Positions 10,161-19,743 of a DNA stretch of 64,000 bases are shown here, in pieces. The notes beneath the pieces were generated by a model. It searched no databases, was not told the DNA's origin, and worked only from the letters and a program-made list of their open reading frames with translations. Source of the DNA: an uncultured Blastocatellia bacterium (GTDB taxonomy: Bacteria; Acidobacteriota; Blastocatellia; HR10); the NCBI GenBank assembly GCA_937934295.1, contig CALHAI010000004.1:248001-312000 (forward strand), given 5' to 3'. Position 1 is the first letter of the stretch, and every line of letters begins with the position of its first letter. The position numbers and the translations under genes are program-made.

Positions 10161-11279
10161 GTGAAGATGAAGATTCAGCGCGTCGAGCTTCGGGAAATCC
10201 GCATGCGGCTTCGCGCTCCGTTTGAGACGAGCTTCGGGCGCACCGACTGGCGGCGCATCCTGCTCATTCGCGTCTTCGATGCGGAGGGAGGCGAGGGATG
10301 GGGCGAGTGCACGGCTCCCGAGGAGCCATTTTACAACCACGAGTTCGTGGAGGGGGCGTGGCTCGTGTTGCGCGATTTTCTCGTCCCGATGCTGTTGGGG
10401 CGCGAGTTCGCGACGGCCGAGGAAGTCCTCGCGTTCTTCCGCGCCGTTCGTGGGCATAATATGGCCAAGGGCGCGTTGGAGGCAGCGTGTTGGGACTTGC
10501 AGGCGCGTCGGGAGGGGAAGCCGCTCTGGCAGCTCCTTGGTGGCACGCGCACGGAGATCGAGTGTGGCGTCTCCCTTGGCATTCAGCCCTCGCGCTCGGA
10601 TTTGGTGAAGGCGGTTGAACGAGAGCTGGCGGCCGGCTATCGGCGGATTAAGGTGAAGATCAAGCCAGGTTTGGAGCGGGAAATCGTTGGGACCGTGCGC
10701 GCGGCCTTTCCTGACATCCCCCTCATGGCGGATGCCAATGCCGCTTATACGCTCGAGGATGCGGAGGTGCTCCGTGCGCTCGATGACTTCAACCTGATGA
10801 TGCTCGAGCAGCCGCTCGCCCATGATGACCTGCTGGACCATGCCGAGCTACAGCGGCGGATGCGCACGCCCATCTGCTTGGACGAGGCGATCACGAGTGC
10901 CGAGAAGGCGCGGAAGGCATTGGCCATCGGAGCATGTCGGATCATCAACGTCAAGCTCGGGCGCGTTGGGGGATATACCGAGGCGCGGCGCCTCCACGAC
11001 CTCTGCCGCGCGCAGGGTGTGCCCCTCTGGTGCGGTGGGATGCTGGAGTCGGGCATCGGGCGAGCGCACAACATCGCGCTCTCGACGTTGGAGGGGTTCT
11101 CGCTGCCGGGCGATGTCTCGGCGAGCCGACGCTATTGGGAGCAGGACATCATCGAGCCAGAGGTTGAGGTCACGCCGCAGGGGACGATTCGAGCGCCCAT
11201 GGAGGCTGGGATCGGATTCGCCGTGAACGAGCGGCTCATCGAGCGAATGACCGTGCGCCAGGAGGGAATCGCGTCATGA
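10161..11279 (+). CDS. Enolase-superfamily enzyme: o-succinylbenzoate synthase / N-acylamino acid racemase-like
   Basis: [89 protein letters not shown]. Confidence 0.85.
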   Translation: MKMKIQRVELREIRMRLRAPFETSFGRTDWRRILLIRVFDAEGGEGWGECTAPEEPFYNHEFVEGAWLVLRDFLVPMLLGREFATAEEVLAFFRAVRGHNMAKGALEAACWDLQARREGKPLWQLLGGTRTEIECGVSLGIQPSRSDLVKAVERELAAGYRRIKVKIKPGLEREIVGTVRAAFPDIPLMADANAAYTLEDAEVLRALDDFNLMMLEQPLAHDDLLDHAELQRRMRTPICLDEAITSAEKARKALAIGACRIINVKLGRVGGYTEARRLHDLCRAQGVPLWCGGMLESGIGRAHNIALSTLEGFSLPGDVSASRRYWEQDIIEPEVEVTPQGTIRAPMEAGIGFAVNERLIERMTVRQEGIAS

Positions 11280-13903
11280 GGGCGAGGTCTCGTCGAAGGA
11301 CCCTCTGTCTTCTTCTGGCGCTCGCTGCGGGAGCGTCATGGCGCTGGAACATCCGGGGTGAGCGCGTTGAAGAACTGTGGTTGCTCACGGATCGTGCGGT
11401 ACTGCTGAGCAGCGATCGCGGGCGGACATGGGAGGGGGTATTTCTTGGGCGTGACCTGCGGCGCGTTCATGCGCTGCGCAGGCGAGCGAGCGAAGGCGTA
11501 TGGGTCGCGGCCAGTGATGGGCTCTTCCGCCTCGTCATGGCAGGCCGGCGGGTTGAACGGCTATTGTGGGAGGAGACGTTCGCCGTGGCTGAGAGTCGTG
11601 GGCGCCTCTTTGCCGGGACGCGACGCGGACTTCTGGTGAGCGAAGATGGGGGATGGCATTGGCGGCGCCTTCTCTCTTTGCCCGATGGACTCATCCCCCT
11701 GGCGATAGAGACGGCCCCCTCGGATCCCGAGGTGATCTATGTCGGGACGGCACGACATGGCGTGTACCGAAGTGAGGATGGGGGGAGGACCTGGAGGCGA
11801 GCAAGCGGAGGATTGCCGCCGTCCGTCGGGGCGGCACCGTACACGCCCGTGCGAGTGTTAACCATTCATCCACATGATCCGCGCATCGTGTATCTTGGAA
11901 GCGAAGCGCATGGCATCTACAAGACGACCGATGGAGGAGAAACCTGGTGCGCCGTGAACGAGGGATTACCCTGGCAATCGGCCTATCCCTCTTCTCCACC
12001 GCTGCTCGCCATCAGTCCGGAGGATCCTGAGGTCGTTTATGCGCTCATCCGGCGCCGCCTCGATTCGGCGCGCGTCGAGAACGCTCTTTACAAGAGTGCG
12101 ACCGGAGGCCAATTCTGGCGCGAACTCACGGGACTCTCGGCGCAGCGCGTCTTCCGTGAGCTGATTGTTGATCCTGGGCAACCGCGTCGGCTGCTGCTGA
12201 CTCACGGGGAGGGTGTCATCGAGGTCTTCGATCATCCCGCATGGGACATCTTCTTCAGAACTCCCGCGCCGGGGATCCGCGCGCTTGAGGTTTCTCGTGC
12301 CGCCAGCTCGAGGAGCTTGATTGAGACGGTCGGCGAGATCACGGTCATGACGGCGGATCGCGAGATCTTTCACGAATTCGATCTGGATCAACGGAGTCTC
12401 CAATTCGTCCCTGTCTTCGACGGGCGGCGACGATTTCTCGGCTACGATGTCTCGTTCATCCCCTTCACCTTCGCCCTTGAGGGTGAGCCCGTTCGCATCG
12501 CGGATGACGAATTCGTCGAGCGATCGCTCCCTTTCGCTTTCTCCTTTTACGGTCAGATCTTCACGCGCGTCTTCCTCAACGCCAACGGGAATCTGACGTT
12601 CGGAAGTCCCGATCCCGATCCGACGCCGAGCGAGTTGGAGTTCGTGACGAAGCAGCCGCGAATCGCTCCGCTTTGGCTTGATCTCGATCCTTCCCGGGGG
12701 ACTGTTCTCATCTGGGAGGAGTTCGATCGCGTGGTGATCACGTGGCGCGATGTGCCGGAGGTGCCGGAAGTGGAGATCGAGGGGGCGCCTCCGCGAAACA
12801 CGTTTCAAGTGGCCCTCTTTCGCGATGGACGAATCCTGTTCAGCTACAACGGTGTCGAGTCGGTGAGGGGGCTTGTGGGGATCTCGCCGGGTGACCGCCA
12901 AGTCCTCTGGCGCGTGAAGTTCACGGCAGAGATCTCGACGAACCCTCAGCAGCCATCGCTCTTTCGTCCTCCGCTGCGCCAAGGCGATCTGCCGATCGGC
13001 GAGCTGTTCCGTCCGGGTCTTCTGCTGCAGGAGGTCGCGAAGCGATTCTTCATGCGGCATCCCGATGTATTTGATCTCTTGATCGTCTATGGGGCGAGCA
13101 CCTTCGAGCGCTTGACCATCACCGGACGCGTCGTCCAAAAGGGGGCGTTCACGTTGCCCGTCGCCACGTTGGTGAAGAACGAGATCGAGGGCCTCGGGCT
13201 CCCCATCTTCGATGACACGGCAAGATTCGGCAGCGCGGGTCGATTGCGCCTGGTCGTGAACATGGATCTGCTGCGCTCCTATCCAGCGGATCCGCAAGAG
13301 AAGTTCCGCAACACGAAATCGGCCATGGACATCCTTGCTCAGATGGTCGGGCATGCGTGGGGGGCATATGTGCGCTTCGACGATGGGGGGGTACCCAGCG
13401 ACGCGCTGCTTGCGGGAACGGAGCGATTCACGTGGAGCTTCTTCCTCGATACGGACGCATCGGAATTGGATGGCCACGATTGGGAAATCCTCCCGGAGAA
13501 TCGCTTCCGCTCCATAGCGGCGAACGAGCGCTATAGCCCACTTGACCAGTACTTGATGGGGCTCCGTCCACCGGAGGAAGTCCCCCCCTTCTTCTTGATC
13601 GAGAACCCGACGAGGACGGAAGGACACACGCGAGGAAGTCCGCCCGAGCTCGGGGTGATCGTGAGTGGTTCGCTTCGCCCGATCACGCTCGCCGAGATTT
13701 TGCGGATCGAAGGCCCGCGGCGGCCGACGTATGCGGAGGCGCCGAAGACGTTTCGCATGGCGTTCATCCTCGTCGTCCCGGAAGGGCTTCCGGCGACGGC
13801 CATTGATCTGAACAAAGTGGAACTTTTCCGCCGCACCTTCGAGCTGTTCTTCGAGCAAGCAACCGAAGGACGCGGACGCGTCGAGACACGGGTGACCCCC
13901 TGA
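11276..13903 (+). CDS. Large exported BNR/VPS10-like beta-propeller protein with nidogen-like module and metalloprotease-like C-terminal region
   Basis: Repeats such as [11 protein letters not shown] and [47 protein letters not shown]...[10 protein letters not shown]...[20 protein letters not shown]. Confidence 0.7.
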   Translation: MRARSRRRTLCLLLALAAGASWRWNIRGERVEELWLLTDRAVLLSSDRGRTWEGVFLGRDLRRVHALRRRASEGVWVAASDGLFRLVMAGRRVERLLWEETFAVAESRGRLFAGTRRGLLVSEDGGWHWRRLLSLPDGLIPLAIETAPSDPEVIYVGTARHGVYRSEDGGRTWRRASGGLPPSVGAAPYTPVRVLTIHPHDPRIVYLGSEAHGIYKTTDGGETWCAVNEGLPWQSAYPSSPPLLAISPEDPEVVYALIRRRLDSARVENALYKSATGGQFWRELTGLSAQRVFRELIVDPGQPRRLLLTHGEGVIEVFDHPAWDIFFRTPAPGIRALEVSRAASSRSLIETVGEITVMTADREIFHEFDLDQRSLQFVPVFDGRRRFLGYDVSFIPFTFALEGEPVRIADDEFVERSLPFAFSFYGQIFTRVFLNANGNLTFGSPDPDPTPSELEFVTKQPRIAPLWLDLDPSRGTVLIWEEFDRVVITWRDVPEVPEVEIEGAPPRNTFQVALFRDGRILFSYNGVESVRGLVGISPGDRQVLWRVKFTAEISTNPQQPSLFRPPLRQGDLPIGELFRPGLLLQEVAKRFFMRHPDVFDLLIVYGASTFERLTITGRVVQKGAFTLPVATLVKNEIEGLGLPIFDDTARFGSAGRLRLVVNMDLLRSYPADPQEKFRNTKSAMDILAQMVGHAWGAYVRFDDGGVPSDALLAGTERFTWSFFLDTDASELDGHDWEILPENRFRSIAANERYSPLDQYLMGLRPPEEVPPFFLIENPTRTEGHTRGSPPELGVIVSGSLRPITLAEILRIEGPRRPTYAEAPKTFRMAFILVVPEGLPATAIDLNKVELFRRTFELFFEQATEGRGRVETRVTP

Positions 13904-13911
13904 GGGAAGTC

Positions 13912-14388
13912 ATGCGGACGCTTCGTCAAGTCTCAGCGGGGGGCGTCGTTTACCGATGGACGGGATCGCGTCCCGAGGTCGTTCTGATCGCGCGGAGTGG
14001 CGGGACGGTATGGTGTTTGCCCAAGGGATTGGTCGAGCAGGGCGAGGGCGTGCGCGGGACGGCGCTGCGGGAGGTGCAGGAGGAGACCGGTGTGCGTGGC
14101 GAGATCGTCAAGAAGATCGGTCAGGTCAATTACTGGTACATCGGTCGGGAGGAGGAAAAGCCCGTTCGGTTCTTCAAGACGGTCCACTTCTACCTCATGC
14201 GGTATCTCGACGGCGATGTGCGGCGACACGATTGGGAGGTCGAGGACGCGCGATGGTTCCCCATCGAAGAGGCCATCGCGCGCGCCACATATAAGGGCGA
14301 GCGGGAGATTCTGGAGAAAGCTCGACGACTGATCATGGAAAGTGCTCCTACGGCGGCGCCGTCATCGAAGCGGCCTCGCGCTTCTTGA
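13912..14388 (+). CDS. Nudix hydrolase
   Basis: SAGGVVYR and Nudix box GLVEQGEGVRGTALREVQEETGV. Confidence 0.92.
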   Translation: MRTLRQVSAGGVVYRWTGSRPEVVLIARSGGTVWCLPKGLVEQGEGVRGTALREVQEETGVRGEIVKKIGQVNYWYIGREEEKPVRFFKTVHFYLMRYLDGDVRRHDWEVEDARWFPIEEAIARATYKGEREILEKARRLIMESAPTAAPSSKRPRAS

Positions 14389-14398
14389 GGGCAGCGCG

Positions 14399-15337
14399 AT
14401 GGCGGAATCCGTTCTCATCGTCGAACATCTCACACATTGGTATGGGGAGCGCATTGCTCTGGAGGACGTGACGCTCCAGGTACAGGCCGGAGAGCTCTTC
14501 GCCTTGCTCGGGCCCAATGGTGGGGGGAAGACGACGCTCTTTCGGATCCTCGCGACTCTGATGAGACCGACCTCGGGACGCGTCCGCCTGTTCGGGGATG
14601 ATGTGCTGGCGCACCCGGAGCGCGTGCGGTGGCACTTGGGTATCGTCTTCCAATCGCCGAGCGTGGATGGGAAGCTCACCGTGTGGGAGAACTTGCGCCA
14701 TCAAGGCCATCTCTATGGCCTGTGGGGACTGACGTTGCGGCGGAGGATAGAGGCTGTGCTCGAACGCTTCGATCTTCGAGATCGAGCTCAGGAGCCGGTG
14801 GAACGACTCTCGGGCGGACTGCGGCGTCGCGTGGAGATCGCGAAGGCCTTGTTGCATGAACCCTCGCTTCTGCTCCTAGATGAGCCGACGGCCGGGCTCG
14901 ACGTGCGCGCGCGTCTGGACCTGTGGGCATATCTGCGGGCTCTTCGCGAGCAACGGTCACTCACCATCGTCTTCACGACGCACTATCTCGACGAAGGGGA
15001 GCAGTGCGATCGCGTGGCCATCTTGGATCGCGGACGGTTGGTGGCGCTCGATGCACCGGATGCGTTGAAGGCGGAGCTGGGCGGAGATGTGATTTTCATC
15101 GAGAGTCGCGAACCCGAACCCTTGCGTGCGGAGATTCGTGCGCGGTGGGGGATCGACGCGACGCTTGTCGATGGCGCGCTCTGTCTCCGCCATGAGCGGG
15201 GGCACGAGTTTCTCACGCGCTTGGTCGAAGCATTCCCCGGACGCATCCTCTCGTTCATGGTGCGGCGGCCGACCTTAGAGGATGTCTTCATTCATCGAAC
15301 GGGCCATCGGTTTGAGGCGGACGTGCGCCCGCGATGA
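14399..15337 (+). CDS. ABC transporter ATP-binding protein (NatA/DrrA type)
   Basis: Walker A LGPNGGGKTT, signature LSGGLRRRVEIAKAL, Walker B LLLLDEPTAGLD, C-terminal RRPTLEDVFIHRTG. Confidence 0.93.
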   Translation: MAESVLIVEHLTHWYGERIALEDVTLQVQAGELFALLGPNGGGKTTLFRILATLMRPTSGRVRLFGDDVLAHPERVRWHLGIVFQSPSVDGKLTVWENLRHQGHLYGLWGLTLRRRIEAVLERFDLRDRAQEPVERLSGGLRRRVEIAKALLHEPSLLLLDEPTAGLDVRARLDLWAYLRALREQRSLTIVFTTHYLDEGEQCDRVAILDRGRLVALDAPDALKAELGGDVIFIESREPEPLRAEIRARWGIDATLVDGALCLRHERGHEFLTRLVEAFPGRILSFMVRRPTLEDVFIHRTGHRFEADVRPR

Positions 15338-15391
15338 GCGTCATGGCTTTCGGCGCAGGGCGTCGAATTGGTCGGGAAAAGGTGGGAGAGG

Positions 15392-15874
15392 TCATATCCA
15401 ATCGTCAGAAGGCGAAGTGGGGAGTGGCTTGGTCATAAGGAGCGCATCTTCTCCGTTGGTGTAGTAGCGTGGTAGACGTTGCGTGACCGTGTAGCCCAAT
15501 TTCTCGTACAGGGCCTGGGCGGCGTGATTGTCCGCGCGGACCTCCAATCGGGCGATCGTCGCCCCGTGTTCGCAAAAGGCGTCCTCGATGGCCTCCATAA
15601 GGAGACGTCCGAAGCCGCGCCGCCGCCACTGTGGATCAACGCCGAGCGCGATCACATGGCCGACGCCGCCGGACTCGATGCTCCCGATGACGAAGCCGAC
15701 CATTCGCCTATCGGGCAGTTCGATCTTTCGCGCGATGACCAGAGGATTGGTCAGCAAGTAGTGGAGCGTGTCGCGATCATAGGTTTCACCATCGGCGAAG
15801 CACCGTTGATCCAGCTCCCAGCACTGATCCAGATCGCGAACCGTCATCGGTCGGATGGAGACTTCGCGCACCAT
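15392..15874 (-). CDS. rimI: Ribosomal-protein-alanine N-acetyltransferase (RimI-like GNAT)
   Basis: IRPMTVRDLDQCWELDQRCF, VDPQWRRRGFGRLLMEAIEDAF, LEVRADNHAAQALYEKLGY. Confidence 0.88.
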   Translation of the reverse strand: MVREVSIRPMTVRDLDQCWELDQRCFADGETYDRDTLHYLLTNPLVIARKIELPDRRMVGFVIGSIESGGVGHVIALGVDPQWRRRGFGRLLMEAIEDAFCEHGATIARLEVRADNHAAQALYEKLGYTVTQRLPRYYTNGEDALLMTKPLPTSPSDDWI

Positions 15875-15932
15875 TTCGCCCTCCCTGCCGTGTGGAGACA
15901 ATCATACGTCTGGCCTGGGAATGAAACAAGCT

Positions 15933-16982
15933 CTAGTGGATGAACATGGCATCGCCGTAGCTGTAGAACCGGTAACGCATGGCGATGGCATGCTCATAAG
16001 CGCGCAGGACGTTCTCGCGACTGGCGAAGGCGCAGACGAGCATGAGAAGGGTCGAGCGTGGCAGATGGAAGTTCGTCACCAGACCGTCCACGACCTTGAA
16101 GCGATAGCCCGGATAGATGAACAACTCCGTCCATCCAGCTCCCGCGCGCACGAAACCCTCTGGATCGGCGGCCGATTCGAGCGCTCGAACCGTCGTCGTC
16201 CCAACGGCGATGACGGGGTGTCCACGCCCTCGTGCCTCGTTGATCGCCTCGGCCGTCTCGGCGGGGATGACGAATTCCTCGCCCTCCATGCGATGTTTCT
16301 CGACGTCTTCCACGCGAACCGGCTTGAACGTCCCGTAGCCGATGTGAAGCGTCAGCTCGACGATCCGAACACCGCGCTCCCGAAGGGCCGCGAAGACGCG
16401 TTCCGTGAAGTGAAATCCGGCCGTGGGCGCAGCGACCGATCCACGGTGTTTCGCGTAGATGGTCTGATAGCGGAGCACATCGTGCGCGAACGCGGCGGGG
16501 TCCGGTCGTTTGATGTACGGGGGCAACGGCGCCACGCCGATTCGATCGATCCAGGCCTCCAAGTCCTCCTCGGCGCAGAGGAACTCGAGGAGGCGCTTCC
16601 CTTCCGCTTCGACGGCGAGGATGCGCGCTTCCAAGCGTCCTTCGTCGAAAACCAGTTCCGTCCCCCGTCGAGCGATGCGTCCGGGCTTGACCAAGGCCTC
16701 CCAGCGCGTCCCCTCGCACCGTCGCAGAAGCAACACCTCGACATGGCCTGCGAACCCCTTTCGTCTCCCGAAAAGGCGCGCCGGGAAGACGCGCGTGTTG
16801 TTGAGGACCAAAACGCTTCCCGGCGCGACTTCTTCCGGGAGCTGGTAGAAGTACCGGTCCCGGTAGGTACCCGTCCGGCGATCCAGAACGAGCAGCCGCG
16901 AGTGATCGCGCTCCGGAAGCGGCTCCTGTGCGATCAATTCTTCGGGCAGGACGTAATCGAAGTCTGACACCTTCATCGTCAT
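15933..16982 (-). CDS. queA: S-adenosylmethionine:tRNA ribosyltransferase-isomerase
   Basis: FDYVLPEELIAQEPLPERDHSRLLVLDRRTG, VLNNTRVFPARLFG, VAAPTAGFHFTE, LHIGYGTFKPV, NFHLPRSTLLMLVCAFA. Confidence 0.96.
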   Translation of the reverse strand: MTMKVSDFDYVLPEELIAQEPLPERDHSRLLVLDRRTGTYRDRYFYQLPEEVAPGSVLVLNNTRVFPARLFGRRKGFAGHVEVLLLRRCEGTRWEALVKPGRIARRGTELVFDEGRLEARILAVEAEGKRLLEFLCAEEDLEAWIDRIGVAPLPPYIKRPDPAAFAHDVLRYQTIYAKHRGSVAAPTAGFHFTERVFAALRERGVRIVELTLHIGYGTFKPVRVEDVEKHRMEGEEFVIPAETAEAINEARGRGHPVIAVGTTTVRALESAADPEGFVRAGAGWTELFIYPGYRFKVVDGLVTNFHLPRSTLLMLVCAFASRENVLRAYEHAIAMRYRFYSYGDAMFIH

Positions 16983-17794
16983 CCCTTTCGACCGATAGCG
17001 AGCGTCGCTTTGACGGAGAAATCGAATTCGGCACGCCGCCGCTCGCGCTCAATGATCCGAGCCATCTGACGCTGAACGCGTTGGCGCGTGGCCTGGTTGG
17101 GCAGGAACGCCAGCCACTGCGGGAGGAAGTAGTCCTCAATGAGCGGAGATTCGAAGAAGTCCGTGGCCGTCTCAAACAGGAACTCCTCGCGCTCGACGAA
17201 ACAGTGCGGGTACTGAAGCCCATAGCGGGCAAAGATCTCCTGAACGTCGGTCACCGTCGGCCATCGGGTGCTGAGTGCTTCGACGTGCGCCGCGTATTCG
17301 TCGAGCCCGCAGCGATGCAGCGCTTCCCAAAGGATCGAGTAGCACTCATCGAAGCTCCCGCGGGTGATCAGCTTCAGGGCGACCGTCGCTTGATATTCGG
17401 CAACGCGCGCCATCTCAGCCACTATCGGCGCAATGTGCGCGGGAGGAAGCAGCGTGGCATCGCCGATGACCAATCCGTAGGACTCCGCATCAAGCCCGAG
17501 GTTCGTGGGCTCTTTCTCCAGAAATGTGAGGTTCTGCAATCGCTTGATCGCGGCCTTCGAGCGCGCGATCTCCACCATGATGGCGTTGCGCTCGGTCGCG
17601 ACGACTTCCCCCTTCATCCCGATCCGAGATGCGAGATCGAGCGCCAAGCCTCCTGTTCCGCTGTTGACTTCGAGGATCGCGCCTTTCTTCGGAAGCGGGA
17701 CGTGCTTCTCGACCATCTGATCGAAGGGTTCGCGCCAGATCGGCACGATGTACAGGTCATACCGATACGCGAGTTCCCTGGGTGATCGGTTCAT
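16979..17794 (-). CDS. SAM-dependent methyltransferase (class I fold)
   Basis: ILEVNSGTGGLALDLASRIGMKGEVVATERN glycine-rich motif; ATGA overlap with queA. Confidence 0.75.
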   Translation of the reverse strand: MNRSPRELAYRYDLYIVPIWREPFDQMVEKHVPLPKKGAILEVNSGTGGLALDLASRIGMKGEVVATERNAIMVEIARSKAAIKRLQNLTFLEKEPTNLGLDAESYGLVIGDATLLPPAHIAPIVAEMARVAEYQATVALKLITRGSFDECYSILWEALHRCGLDEYAAHVEALSTRWPTVTDVQEIFARYGLQYPHCFVEREEFLFETATDFFESPLIEDYFLPQWLAFLPNQATRQRVQRQMARIIERERRRAEFDFSVKATLAIGRKG

Positions 17795-17955
17795 CCTACG
17801 GCTTCCGAAGCCGGAATCAGATCATAAGGCGCGCGCCGACAGCAGCCGAGGGGGCGGATTTCGCCAATGAGGTGCATCCTCGCTCGTCCCCTCAACTTCG
17901 CAACTTCGAGGCGCTTTCGCAATACTTCGCGCCCTGCTGACCTCAGGTTCCCCAT
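17791..17955 (-). CDS. Putative 54-aa protein MGNLRSAGREVLRKRLEVAKLRGRARMHLIGEIRPLGCCRRAPYDLIPASEAVG
   Basis: Below ORF-track cutoff; its TGA overlaps the methyltransferase ATG (ATGA); purine-rich GAAGAGGAAGAG upstream of the start. Confidence 0.55.
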   Translation of the reverse strand: MGNLRSAGREVLRKRLEVAKLRGRARMHLIGEIRPLGCCRRAPYDLIPASEAVG

Positions 17956-18041
17956 CGGTCTCTTCCTCTTCGGAGGATTTTATCATACCGTGCTCGGGCT
18001 CGCTATCATCCTCACAAAGCCGGGGAGTGGAGGAATACGAG

Positions 18042-18911
18042 TCACTCGCTCAAGGCGTATCCGCTCAGGATGAGGAAGGCCCCGATGGCGTTGTAAATCA
18101 AGTGCGTGACCACACAAGGCAGTAGCTGCCCCGTGTACGCTCGAATCATGGTGATGACAAAGCTCAGCACGGTGACGGCGACCAAAATGAGCGTGCTGGC
18201 GCTATACTGCGGATAATGCACGAGAGCGAACAGAATCGTGACGAATGCGATGGCGCGCGCGCGTCCCACGCGGATTTGAAGCGCTGGGTAGAGGACGCCC
18301 CGATAGACCAATTCCTCCACAAGCGGAGCCGTTCCGACAGCCAGAAGGGCGATGACCACGCGAACGTGAGGCGAGGTTTGAAGCAAGCGGTCGAAGGCCG
18401 TCTCTCGCGAAGGCAAAAGCAGTGAGAGCGCGAAGATGAGCCCATAAAGGCCACCGACTGTGAGCACGACGTGGCGCAAGCGGAACCGAGGGTGCCAGCG
18501 CCAGCCGAGCGTTTGCAAGAAGGGGCGGCGCCGCCCCTGAGTGACGACAACCCAACCGACCAGCAGCGTGAGCAGATGGGCGAGGAAGAGCATGGAGATT
18601 TGGACGAGCGTCCCTTCCGGGCTATGCAAACGGTCGAGATCCGTCGGCGAATAGCCGCGCCCCGTCGCCCAGAAGAAGACGCCCAGGGCCGGCAGGAGCG
18701 AGATCGTGAAGATGAAGAATATCCAGAGCGCGAACGCAGCCGCGAGTCCCCACGGTGGCGATTCCGATAGGGAGCGAGGTCGTTGCGCCTCACGCTGCAG
18801 GCAAGTCGAACAGAGCCTCTGCGTTTCGGCCTGGGCGAGAGGTCGGCCGCAAAGGGCGCAGATGTGCCGCGCGTCCATCATGCTCACATAAAGAAGCTCA
18901 ATCTTAGACAA
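18042..18911 (-). CDS. CPBP-family intramembrane metalloprotease with N-terminal zinc-ribbon-like segment
   Basis: APLVEELVYRGVLYPAL and FALVHYPQYS motifs, multiple TM; N-terminal CALCGRP...CSTCLQ. Confidence 0.85.
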   Translation of the reverse strand: MSKIELLYVSMMDARHICALCGRPLAQAETQRLCSTCLQREAQRPRSLSESPPWGLAAAFALWIFFIFTISLLPALGVFFWATGRGYSPTDLDRLHSPEGTLVQISMLFLAHLLTLLVGWVVVTQGRRRPFLQTLGWRWHPRFRLRHVVLTVGGLYGLIFALSLLLPSRETAFDRLLQTSPHVRVVIALLAVGTAPLVEELVYRGVLYPALQIRVGRARAIAFVTILFALVHYPQYSASTLILVAVTVLSFVITMIRAYTGQLLPCVVTHLIYNAIGAFLILSGYALSE

Positions 18912-19005
18912 GATCGCCCCGCGGCTTCAAGGAGGCGTCGAGCCGACGGTCCGTGAGCGCGCTCGCGCCAGCACTTTGGGAAGAGCTGGGGCCTGGCGAG
19001 AAGGA

Positions 19006-19743
19006 TCAGTAAATTCGCGGGATGAGGCGCGCCGTCCGGCGTTTGTACGCTGCGTATCCTGGGAACGTGCGTTCCAAGATCTGCTCTTCATACCGCATGC
19101 GCGCGAGTTGGGCGAGGAGAAAGAGGGCGAACAACAACATCGCGAATCCCGAGAAGGCCTGCAAGGTCAAGCCGAATCCGACGAGGATCTCGCCGAGGTA
19201 CATCGGATGCCGGACGATGCCGTAAGGGCCACGCGTGACCAGCCGCCGCGCTTCGGGGACGATGCTGAAGGCGCGTCCGAGCGCGAGGAGGGCGGCGATG
19301 GTGATGGCGCTGCCGGAGACCATCAGGATCGTAGCACCCGCCGTTTGGAGCAACGTCGGCTCGGCATTCGGGAAAGCCGCGATGAATGTCAGGAGGAAAG
19401 AGCCGAGTAGGGCCATAAGGCGAGGTCGTAGCCCGGTGCTCTTCCGGATTGGTTGTGGGCGCACGATGAAGAGCGTGGTGATGAGCAGGAGGAAGAAGAT
19501 GACCGAGAGCTGATAGATGAGCTGCGCGAGTGCGGTCGCTTGAACGAGCGCGCCCTCGTCGCTCGACGGAAGAGGGAAGAGACTCGGGAGCTTCGATATG
19601 CGCGCCAGGGCAACTGTGAGGAAGAGCGTCGCCGGGAGCATCCGCGTGAACAACAGGAGACGTATCCCCTCGTCCAAGAGACCGACGGAGGTTGAATGCG
19701 ACGATGTGGCGATAGGCGTCGAGGGTGTTGAGACCGGGTTCAT
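19006..19743 (-). CDS. Isoprenylcysteine carboxyl methyltransferase-like membrane protein
   Basis: TRGPYGIVRHPMYLGEILVGFGLTLQ, C-terminal E-E-x-x-L; multiple TM. Confidence 0.82.
   Translation of the reverse strand: MNPVSTPSTPIATSSHSTSVGLLDEGIRLLLFTRMLPATLFLTVALARISKLPSLFPLPSSDEGALVQATALAQLIYQLSVIFFLLLITTLFIVRPQPIRKSTGLRPRLMALLGSFLLTFIAAFPNAEPTLLQTAGATILMVSGSAITIAALLALGRAFSIVPEARRLVTRGPYGIVRHPMYLGEILVGFGLTLQAFSGFAMLLFALFLLAQLARMRYEEQILERTFPGYAAYKRRTARLIPRIY

Noticed and set aside
11966-13858. 630-aa minus-strand ORF
   Set aside because: Antisense to the propeller protein; composition typical of reverse-frame artefact.
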